The notes below the pieces were generated by a model. It was not told where the DNA came from, made no database searches, and worked only from the letters and a program-made list of their open reading frames with translations. From Cloacibacterium sp964530915 (GTDB lineage: Bacteria > Bacteroidota > Bacteroidia > Flavobacteriales > Weeksellaceae), in NCBI GenBank assembly GCA_964530915.1, contig CAZHCK010000037.1, forward strand, positions 1-23,137: a stretch of DNA of 23,137 nucleotides. Direction: 5' to 3'. Position numbers and translations under genes: made by a program. Positions 8,875-14,527 of the stretch are shown here, one piece after another (position 1 is the stretch's first letter; each line of letters opens with the position of its first letter).

Positions 8875-10110
8875 TTGATTTTGAAATTTCCAATATATTT
8901 TTCTAAAAAAATAGCGTTCTCCAAAGATAACAAAAATAATCTTTCACGCGTGATTGTCTTCATCGGAAGGCTTTCTGTAGCGCTGGGAATTATTGTTTCA
9001 TTGGTGACGGTTTCTACGGGTTTAGGCTCCAAAAAAGCCATTAAAAATCGTATGGCAGATTTTGTGGGACACATTTCTGTGAAATCTACCAAAAGCAATT
9101 CTTCCTATAATTCTTCGGTGCTTCACAAAGAGGGATTAAATGTAAAGGGAATTCAAAATCTTCCAGACGTTTCTAATACGCAATCTTATGCTACGGTTTC
9201 TGGGATTCTGAGAACCGAAGAAAACTTTGCGGGGGTTATTTTAAAAGGCGTTGCCAAAGATTTTGATGCAGAGCGTTTTCAAAGTTTTATGGTAGCTGGA
9301 GAAGTTCCAAAATTTACCGAAGAAGGCTATAACAATCAAGTTATTCTTTCTGATAAAATTGCAAATGATTTGCATCTGAAACCCAAAGACAGCATTGTCG
9401 CGATTTTTTCTAAAGAAGACCAACAACCCATTTATAGAAAATTTGAAATTTCTGGAATTTACAAGACAGACATCAAAATGATAGATGATTTGTTTATCAT
9501 CGGCGATATTAATCACGTGAGAAAAATTCAGGATATGGCAAAAACTGATGTGGGAGGAATAGATATTTTCTTGAAAGATAGTGATGATATAGATGCTGTT
9601 TATCCAAAAATTGAAAAACTAATAGGTTACAAAAATTACGCAGAAAAAGCGACAGATAAATATCCTCAAATCGTAGATTGGATTAATATTTTTGATACCA
9701 ATATCGGACTGATTATCACGATTATGCTGATTGTAGTAGTCATTAATATCATAATGGTTTTGCTTATTCTTATTATTGAGCGCACCAATTCTATTGGGAT
9801 GCTGAAAACATTGGGTGCAACCAACGGACAAATTCGAGCGATTTTCATCAACTATACTTTGTTGATTATGATTCCCGGATTAATTATGGGGAATGTAATC
9901 GGTTTAGGATTTTTGGTGCTTCAAAAAATCTTCGGATTTATCAAACTCAATCCAGAGAATTACTACGTAAGCACGGTTCCTGTAGATTTAAACCCTGTTT
10001 ACATTTTGGGAATTTCTGTTGGAATTTTGGCGATATCTGCTTTCGCTCTTATTTTGCCGAGTTATCTAATTTCTAAAATTTCTCCTGTAAAAGCGATTAA
10101 GTATAATTAA
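8875..10110 (+). CDS. FtsX/LolE-type ABC transporter permease
   Basis: A 411-residue permease of the MacB/LolCE/FtsX class. One membrane helix lies near residues 28-50, followed by a large periplasmic domain (about 55-270) and three C-terminal helices (about 275-302, 320-345 and 370-395). The cytoplasmic GMLKTLGATNGQ motif (about 308-319), where the ATPase couples, is present, as is the SPVKAIKYN end. Family members pull lipoproteins or other substrates from the inner membrane; the target here is unknown and no ATPase gene is adjacent. There is no in-frame ATG near the conserved N-terminus (KFPIYFSKKIAFSKD), so translation must begin at TTG 8875 or TTG 8881. This leaves zero bases between it and the divergent namZ start. 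Confidence 0.9.
   Translation: MILKFPIYFSKKIAFSKDNKNNLSRVIVFIGRLSVALGIIVSLVTVSTGLGSKKAIKNRMADFVGHISVKSTKSNSSYNSSVLHKEGLNVKGIQNLPDVSNTQSYATVSGILRTEENFAGVILKGVAKDFDAERFQSFMVAGEVPKFTEEGYNNQVILSDKIANDLHLKPKDSIVAIFSKEDQQPIYRKFEISGIYKTDIKMIDDLFIIGDINHVRKIQDMAKTDVGGIDIFLKDSDDIDAVYPKIEKLIGYKNYAEKATDKYPQIVDWINIFDTNIGLIITIMLIVVVINIIMVLLILIIERTNSIGMLKTLGATNGQIRAIFINYTLLIMIPGLIMGNVIGLGFLVLQKIFGFIKLNPENYYVSTVPVDLNPVYILGISVGILAISAFALILPSYLISKISPVKAIKYN
8922..8929 (-). promoter_or_regulatory. -7 box inside the ABC permease gene for namZ
   Basis: On the minus strand this reads TATCTTTG, a full TAnnTTTG match, 48 bases upstream of the namZ ATG. A second match (TATTTTTG) lies at 8931-8938. Both are within the permease coding sequence. 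No convincing -33 element is visible. Confidence 0.45.
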
Positions 10111-10117
10111 TGGTAAA

Positions 10118-10134
10118 GTTGTAGAGTTGTAGAG
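10118..10134 (+). repeat. Short tandem repeat after the ABC permease gene
   Basis: Two copies of an 8-base unit (GTTGTAGA, GTTGTAGA, then G), starting seven bases after the permease stop codon. The same TTGTAGAGTTG core recurs on the minus strand at the end of rlmB (20432-20448). Confidence 0.6.
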
Positions 10135-10152
10135 CAATCTTTTATTATTTCC

Positions 10153-10181
10153 CACAGATTTCACAGAATTACACAGATTTT
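10153..10181 (+). repeat. CACAGATTT tandem repeat
   Basis: Three degenerate 9-10 base units: CACAGATTT, CACAGAATTA and CACAGATTTT. This type of spacer repeat is familiar from other flavobacterial genomes, from memory rather than from a search. Confidence 0.65.
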
Positions 10182-10292
10182 ATTGTTGTTTTTTATGCAA
10201 GAAGCGAACTTTAATGAAGTAACGAAGCAATATGCTGGTTTTTTGCTTATATTTTAATACGTAAAGTTTGTCATTGACTACGTCTAATCTTC

Positions 10293-10308
10293 GATTTCCG
10301 TAGGAATC
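10293..10308. repeat. Small hairpin, TTCCnnnGGAA family (imperfect copy)
   Basis: GATTTCC-GTA-GGAATC, a hairpin with one bulged T. It shares the TTCC / 3-base loop / GGAA core with the two perfect hairpins at 20341-20357 and 20394-20410. Confidence 0.45.
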
Positions 10309-10340
10309 TAGCTATAGAAGTAAACTCCATAGTCGCAGAC

Positions 10341-10661
10341 TTAGTAGAGCGGAGGATTTATAATGGCATTTTTCACTACTTCTGCAACTGTGTTTTCGTT
10401 AATGTTTTTTGATAAGCAATAATTGCTTTTTAACCAATCAGTTAAAGTTTTTGCTCCTTTACTTGCATTGCAGGAAGTACAGCACAAAGCAATATTGTCA
10501 ATAGGATTTATTCGAATGTCATTCACAATATGTTCCCATGAAGGTTGAGTTTTTCTAGATTGATGATTTATAGAAAAATCAACACCACAGTAAACACAAC
10601 ATAAATCTCTTTTAAGAACAAATTCTTCAGTTTCTCTTGGAATTCCCCACTGATTTGCCAT
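10341..10661 (-). CDS. Small HNH endonuclease
   Basis: A 106-residue protein with a compact zinc-supported HNH motif: CVYC (C22, C25), SWEHIV with E43/H44, N56, and CTSC followed by NASKG (C61, C64, N65). Both cysteine pairs and the catalytic His are present, so the nuclease looks intact. The WGIP start and the PSWEHIVNDIRINPIDNI block belong to a small stand-alone HNH family seen on chromosomes and mobile elements. It is isolated: a 230-base repeat-rich spacer lies downstream and a 349-base spacer upstream. It may be a solitary mobile or defensive nuclease. Its biological role is not readable from the sequence. Confidence 0.85.
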   Translation of the reverse strand: MANQWGIPRETEEFVLKRDLCCVYCGVDFSINHQSRKTQPSWEHIVNDIRINPIDNIALCCTSCNASKGAKTLTDWLKSNYCLSKNINENTVAEVVKNAIINPPLY

Positions 10662-10830
10662 TTTTTAAATTATTATTTTGCTCTAAATTATTAAAATTTA
10701 TTCATTTCAATTCTGAAAATGATAAAAATTTAATTTCTTAATAATCTTTTTAGAGATTCTTTCAAAATGACAAACTGAATGAAGAATATTCTTATAGAAA
10801 ATCCTCAAAAGAAAAACAGAACCCTGAATA

Positions 10831-10943
10831 ATAGCCCTGATTGAGCGATTGTTTGAGCTCTTTTTGTTTTTTACATATTTCGAGTTTGCTCAATATGATA
10901 AAAAAACAAAAAAGCGAGTCGCGAAAGCAGGACCGAAAGTGAA
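10831..10943 (+). repeat. Palindromic repeat element, copy 1
   Basis: About 113 bases starting ATAGCCCTGATTGAGCGAT and ending GCAGGACCGAAAGTGAA. It folds back on itself. The outer arms are 10836-10848 with 10919-10931 (10 of 13 pairs). The T/A-rich arms are 10861-10872 with 10901-10912. The central stem CATATT/AATATG is 10874-10879 with 10892-10897. An inverted second copy lies at 20166-20283 with the same ends and a diverged centre. It holds no open frame or transposase. The palindrome and size suggest a MITE- or REP-like element. Confidence 0.85.
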
Positions 10944-10960
10944 CAGATGTAAAAAACGTC

Positions 10961-10993
10961 TTGCTTCTTTTTAAAATTAAAATCGTATTTTTG
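10961..10993 (+). promoter_or_regulatory. Promoter of the cysteine synthase/CBS-like gene
   Basis: TTG at 10961-10963, 22-base spacer, then TATTTTTG at 10986-10993, a perfect TAnnTTTG box. The expected start point is near 11000, giving a leader of about ten bases before ATG 11011. It lies downstream of the palindromic element, so the element would not be in this transcript. Confidence 0.7.
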
Positions 10994-11010
10994 CGGCTCA
11001 AATTTTTACA

Positions 11011-11994
11011 ATGAACTACGCAAAAAATATTTTAGAAACGATAGGGAATACACCGCTAGTAAAGCTAAATAAAGTTTTGGGAGAAGATTTTCCTGCATTG
11101 GTTTTGGCGAAAGTAGAAACCTTCAATCCTGGAAATTCTGTAAAAGACAGGATGGCACTGAAAATGATTGAAGATGCTGAAAAAGACGGTCGTCTAAAAC
11201 CTGGAGGAACCATCATCGAAGGAACTTCAGGAAACACAGGAATGGGATTGGCTTTAGCAGCAATTATAAAAGGTTACAAGTGTATTTTCGTGACTAATTC
11301 TAAACAATCAAAAGAAAAAGCAGATATTTTACGTGCTTTAGGAGCTGAGGTAGTGGTTTGTCCTACTGATGTAAAACCTACCGATCCGCGTTCTTACTAC
11401 CAAACTGCAAAAAGATTGACCGAAGAAACTGAAAACGCTTGGTATGTAAACCAATATGATAATCTTTCTAATAGAGCAGCGCATTATGAATCTACTGCAC
11501 CAGAAATTTGGGGACAAACTGAAGGAAAATTGACTCATTTTGTAGTAGGAGCAGGAACAGGAGGCACAATTACAGGTTGTGGAACGTTCTTCAAAGAAAA
11601 AAGTAAAGACATCAAAGTAATCGGTGTAGATACTTACGGTTCTATTTTGAAAGAAATTCATGAAACAGGAGAAATCCATTATGACCATGCTTATACATAC
11701 ATTACAGAAGGAATTGGTGAGGATATTTTGCCTGAAAATTATGATATGTCTGTAATAGACCATTTCGAGAAAGTTACCGATAAAGATGGTGCTATTTATG
11801 CTAGAAGATTAGCTAAAGAAGAAGGGATTTTCTGTGGTTATTCTGCAGGAAGTGCGATTGCAGCGATTAAGCAAATGCAAGATGAATTTACCAAAGATGA
11901 TATTATAGTAGTTTTGCTTCATGACCATGGTTCTAGATATGTAGGGAAAATCTACAATGATGATTGGATGAAGGAAATGGGCTGGTTAGATTAA
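11011..11994 (+). CDS. PLP-dependent cysteine synthase / cystathionine beta-synthase-like enzyme
   Basis: A 327-residue fold-type II PLP enzyme. IGNTPLVKL (11-19) opens the fold. PGNSVKDR carries the Schiff-base lysine K45, GTSGNTG (71-77) is the substrate/asparagine loop, GAGTGGTITG (near 180-190) binds the phosphate, and GYSAGSA (near 274) follows. The reaction is beta-replacement at serine or O-acetylserine to give cysteine or cystathionine. The C-terminus (SRYVGKIYNDDWMKEMG) resembles the catalytic core of cystathionine beta-synthase more than CysK, but the regulatory CBS-domain pair is absent, so a short CBS-like or cysteine synthase enzyme is the safe call. It has its own promoter and terminator and appears monocistronic. 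Confidence 0.92.
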   Translation: MNYAKNILETIGNTPLVKLNKVLGEDFPALVLAKVETFNPGNSVKDRMALKMIEDAEKDGRLKPGGTIIEGTSGNTGMGLALAAIIKGYKCIFVTNSKQSKEKADILRALGAEVVVCPTDVKPTDPRSYYQTAKRLTEETENAWYVNQYDNLSNRAAHYESTAPEIWGQTEGKLTHFVVGAGTGGTITGCGTFFKEKSKDIKVIGVDTYGSILKEIHETGEIHYDHAYTYITEGIGEDILPENYDMSVIDHFEKVTDKDGAIYARRLAKEEGIFCGYSAGSAIAAIKQMQDEFTKDDIIVVLLHDHGSRYVGKIYNDDWMKEMGWLD

Positions 11995-12019
11995 TACAAA
12001 AAAATCTATTCAAAATAAA

Positions 12020-12051
12020 AAAAATCGGGAAGAGCAATCTTCCCGATTTTT
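12020..12051. terminator. Strong bidirectional intrinsic terminator
   Basis: A perfect 14-base-pair stem (AAAAATCGGGAAGA / TCTTCCCGATTTTT) with a GCAA tetraloop at 12034-12037. The A-rich 5' arm and T-rich 3' arm let it work in both directions. It sits between the convergent cysteine synthase gene (stop at 11994) and the DUF2202 gene (stop at 12067). Confidence 0.9.
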
Positions 12052-12066
12052 CATATCAAATCAAAA

Positions 12067-12708
12067 TTAATTTCCACAATTTTCATTTGGCGAATTAATG
12101 ATAGCGTCATAATCTGCCTGTGAAATAAACTGAGGAACATAAATTACATTTTGGAGTTTTAAGGCACTAGAAAATGCTCTGAGATGATTTCTAGAACCAC
12201 ACATTAAATTGCTATATACTTTTAATATTAAAGTATTTGTAGTAGTATTACTTAAATTTTTTAAGTCATTAATGTCTACATCTTCTATGGTTGCTCCTAC
12301 TTTTAATGCTTCTATGGCACTGTTGTTTCCTTGCAGAATAAGTTGGTTATACAGATTTTGTAAATCTTGATTTTGAAATTGACCAACTGCTAATTTAGGG
12401 TAATCAATTTTATATTTTATAAGAAGATTTTCTACGGCATTCATGTGTGACTGTTCACTTTTCTGAATGTTAGCAAACTCTACCAATTGCCATTTCTGAT
12501 ACAAATATAAATAAGTATCTCTTGCCATTTTTTCTTCTTCATACATAAAAAGTAAGTTGCTTTTTTCATCAGTATTTATAGAAGGAATTATGGTTCCAAT
12601 ATTACGTGTTTCATCATTTAGAGAAATGTTATCGTTATCATTTCTGCTGCATTGAGTTAAACTCAAGAAAGCGACAATTATAGTTAGGCTTTTTATAAAT
12701 GTTTTCAT
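12067..12708 (-). CDS. DUF2202 ferritin-like lipoprotein (paralogue 1)
   Basis: A 213-residue lipoprotein: signal ending LTQCS, lipidated at C20, then a Ser/Asn/Asp-rich linker. The DUF2202 domain (about 50-200) is a four-helix ferritin-like fold. Candidate metal ligands are in FMYEEEK (E57-E59), SEQSH (E85, H88), IEALK (E133), IEDVD (E142) and NHLRAF (H175), with a conserved C170 just before. The biochemical role of DUF2202 is not established to my knowledge; a di-metal centre is inferred from the fold. It is the last gene of a cluster with a small Cys-motif protein (45 bases upstream) and a second DUF2202 gene, and is followed by the bidirectional terminator. Confidence 0.88.
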   Translation of the reverse strand: MKTFIKSLTIIVAFLSLTQCSRNDNDNISLNDETRNIGTIIPSINTDEKSNLLFMYEEEKMARDTYLYLYQKWQLVEFANIQKSEQSHMNAVENLLIKYKIDYPKLAVGQFQNQDLQNLYNQLILQGNNSAIEALKVGATIEDVDINDLKNLSNTTTNTLILKVYSNLMCGSRNHLRAFSSALKLQNVIYVPQFISQADYDAIINSPNENCGN

Positions 12709-12753
12709 TTTATTAATGTTTAAAAATTAAATAGTATTGTAAATTTTTTAATG

Positions 12754-13119
12754 TTAAAATTTCCACATCGGAGGATGAAAAAACTTAACATAAAATTTTT
12801 GAGGGAAAAAAGAACATTTATTTGTAATTAGTTGATTATCAATGTTTTCAATAAATTCTCTAATTTCAAATTCAAAAATTTTGTTAGTCACAAATAAATC
12901 TAATAATTTTAATTTAAGAACTTCGTTATCGGTATTTTGTTCTGTTTTTGCCAGTTCTTTTTTGATATAACATATTCCATTACATAACAATTCAGGACGA
13001 TTTTTATTTATACAAAGTACTGTAGTAATGTATTTATAATTAATCATATAATCAATTATTGGTAAGAATGAACGAACCGAAATAGTTATGATTAATAGTA
13101 TGGAAATGATTGCTTTCAC
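12754..13119 (-). CDS. Small exported or membrane-anchored protein with a CNGxC motif
   Basis: A 121-residue protein with an N-terminal hydrophobic segment (about 3-22). It is followed by YITTVLCINKNRPELLCNGICY, quoted here in two pieces as VLC (C36) and LLCNGICY (C46, C50), then a Lys/Glu-rich helix and a FHPPMW ending. This layout, LC-x3-(K/R)PE(L/M)-x-CNG-x-CY and a terminal HPP, recurs in short uncharacterised Bacteroidota proteins near metal-handling genes, as I remember them. The cysteines may bind a metal or form disulfides outside the membrane; that is inference. It lies eight bases downstream of paralogue 2 and 45 upstream of paralogue 1, so it is most likely co-expressed with the ferritin-like proteins. 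Confidence 0.75.
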   Translation of the reverse strand: MKAIISILLIITISVRSFLPIIDYMINYKYITTVLCINKNRPELLCNGICYIKKELAKTEQNTDNEVLKLKLLDLFVTNKIFEFEIREFIENIDNQLITNKCSFFPQKFYVKFFHPPMWKF

Positions 13120-13127
13120 TTTTTTAT

Positions 13128-13793
13128 TTATAATTTATTCATGCAATTTCCTCTACCTCTATTTCCTCTACCTTTTCCTTGATTTTGGCATTGCATACCA
13201 TTTTGCAGACCACATTGTTCATGTTCTGCATTGATGATTTTTTCGTAATCATTTTTAGAAATATACTGTGGAACGTAATTGGCATTTCTCATTTCTAAAT
13301 TACGTGAAAATGCTCTCAAATGATTCTTAGAAGCACATTCTAGAAATTTGTAAACATCGGCGATGTCTTGATTTTGAGTTTCTCTGGTTAATCTTTGTAA
13401 GTCATAAATATCTACATCTTCTATCGTTGCTCCTGCCTTTAAAGCTTCAATTTCTGAAACTTTACCTTTTGCAGTAAGTTCATTGTATAATTTTTGAAGA
13501 TTTTGATTTTTAAATTTTCCTTCGGGAAGAATTTCGTAAGAAATTTTATTTTGGTCTAAAAGTTCTTGTACTTTTTGTATATGTACTTTTTCACTTTCCT
13601 TGATATTGGCAAAAGGTCTAGTTTCCCATTTTGAATATAAAAAAGTGTACACATCATGTGCTAATTTTTCTTCTTCTAACATGAAGAGGAGAGAAGTAGC
13701 ATCTGTTTCTTTAGTGTTTTTAGAAGTGTAATTGGTAAAAATTAGCATTCCAAAAATTGCAAGAATAACTAAGGTGAAAGATTTGGTTTTCAT
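13128..13793 (-). CDS. DUF2202 ferritin-like exported protein (paralogue 2)
   Basis: A 221-residue protein with an N-terminal hydrophobic signal (about 6-20) but no lipobox cysteine. The DUF2202 domain (about 34-190) keeps every candidate ligand: LEEEK (E40-E42), SEKVH (E68, H71), IEALK (E116), IEDVD (E125) and NHLRAF (H158), with C153. After the domain comes an unusual tail: CGLQNGMQC, then a Gly/Arg/Asn-rich stretch (GKGRGNRGRGN) and a final CMNKL, so the tail adds cysteines and positive charge. It heads the three-gene minus-strand cluster. Function within DUF2202 is unknown; metal storage or redox work is inference. Confidence 0.88.
   Translation of the reverse strand: MKTKSFTLVILAIFGMLIFTNYTSKNTKETDATSLLFMLEEEKLAHDVYTFLYSKWETRPFANIKESEKVHIQKVQELLDQNKISYEILPEGKFKNQNLQKLYNELTAKGKVSEIEALKAGATIEDVDIYDLQRLTRETQNQDIADVYKFLECASKNHLRAFSRNLEMRNANYVPQYISKNDYEKIINAEHEQCGLQNGMQCQNQGKGRGNRGRGNCMNKL
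13143..13181 (-). repeat. Purine-rich repeat encoding the Gly/Arg tail of DUF2202 paralogue 2
   Basis: On the minus strand this reads as repeated AGG-containing units (AAGGTAGAGG, AAATAGAGG, TAGAGGAAAT) that translate to GKGRGNRGRGN. It resembles the GGTAAA/GGTAGA hexamer tract at 18803-18832. Confidence 0.5.
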
Positions 13794-13932
13794 TTCTGTG
13801 AGATTTTTATATTAGACAAAAATCACAACAGAAAGTTAAGTCGAATTTTGATTAAAATGAATGTAAATTGCTATTAATCAATAAATTTTACCATTATTGG
13901 ATGAAAATTTACCAATGAGAAAATAAAAAATT

Positions 13933-14526
13933 TTAGTCGTATTTTATGCTGCAAGAATTCACAGAACCATTGACAACATTTTTAAATTTTTTGCCCGAAA
14001 TGTATTGATGTGTGTATTTTTCGCCTTTTTCTCTCAAAGCTCTGTAATAAACAAAAAGATGATTCTTAGTGCCACATTCTATACCATTTGCTGCTTCTCT
14101 AATGCTTGATTTTTGGCTATTTTTTCTTACAATATAGATGTCATTGAGATTTAGTTCCTCTATTTTTATAGCAGTTTTCAGCGCCGAAGTTTCATCTGTC
14201 ACCTCCGAAAGTAGTTGATTTTTAAGGTTTTCCGTTTCTTCTAAACTTTCGTTTTCTAGAACGGTGATATTCTGTTTTGCAAGAATATTTTTCCAAATTT
14301 CAATGTGTTTTTGCTTTCTTTTGGCAATATTTCCGAAAAGATTGTTCTGATATTGAGCATAAAAATCCTCATAAACTTCTTTTGCAATTTTCTCTTTGCC
14401 AATGAGTTGCGTAATTGTAGTGGTTTCTTTTTCAGAAAGTTGAGATGAAGTTCTAGCTGTTCTCGGTTGCATCAATGAACAAGAAACGAACAATATCGAA
14501 ATTAAAAAAGCAAATACAAATTTCAT
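13933..14526 (-). CDS. Divergent DUF2202-like lipoprotein (paralogue 3)
   Basis: A 197-residue lipoprotein with lipobox FVSCS (C16). It aligns by pattern to paralogues 1 and 2: IGKEKIAKEVY (E45), GNIAKRKQKH (H74), SALK, KIEELNLND (E123) and CGTKNHL (C151, H156), and ends YISGKKFKNVVNGS like the others. Two predicted acidic ligands are gone: the Glu of E-x-x-H is K71 and the Glu before ALK is S114. It therefore may not hold the same metal centre. It starts one base after the glycosyltransferase stop codon and ends the YfhO operon, unlike paralogues 1 and 2, which sit in a separate unit just downstream. Family membership is fairly sure; a metal role is doubtful. Confidence 0.75.
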   Translation of the reverse strand: MKFVFAFLISILFVSCSLMQPRTARTSSQLSEKETTTITQLIGKEKIAKEVYEDFYAQYQNNLFGNIAKRKQKHIEIWKNILAKQNITVLENESLEETENLKNQLLSEVTDETSALKTAIKIEELNLNDIYIVRKNSQKSSIREAANGIECGTKNHLFVYYRALREKGEKYTHQYISGKKFKNVVNGSVNSCSIKYD

Positions 14527-14527
14527 T

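Larger units (their letters stand above)
10662..11010. other. Intergenic region between the HNH and cysteine synthase genes
   Basis: 349 bases without a convincing gene. The first ~170 bases are plain AT-rich sequence with no structure I can support. 10831-10943 is a palindromic repeat element. 10961-10993 is the probable promoter of the cysteine synthase gene. Confidence 0.7.

Noticed and set aside
10153..10181. Possible CRISPR-like repeat array
   Set aside because: Units are 9-10 bases with no spacers and there are no cas genes.
11338..11763. 141-codon minus-strand frame inside the cysteine synthase gene
   Set aside because: It lies wholly antisense to a well-supported enzyme and has a Ser/Phe/Cys-rich, non-protein-like composition.
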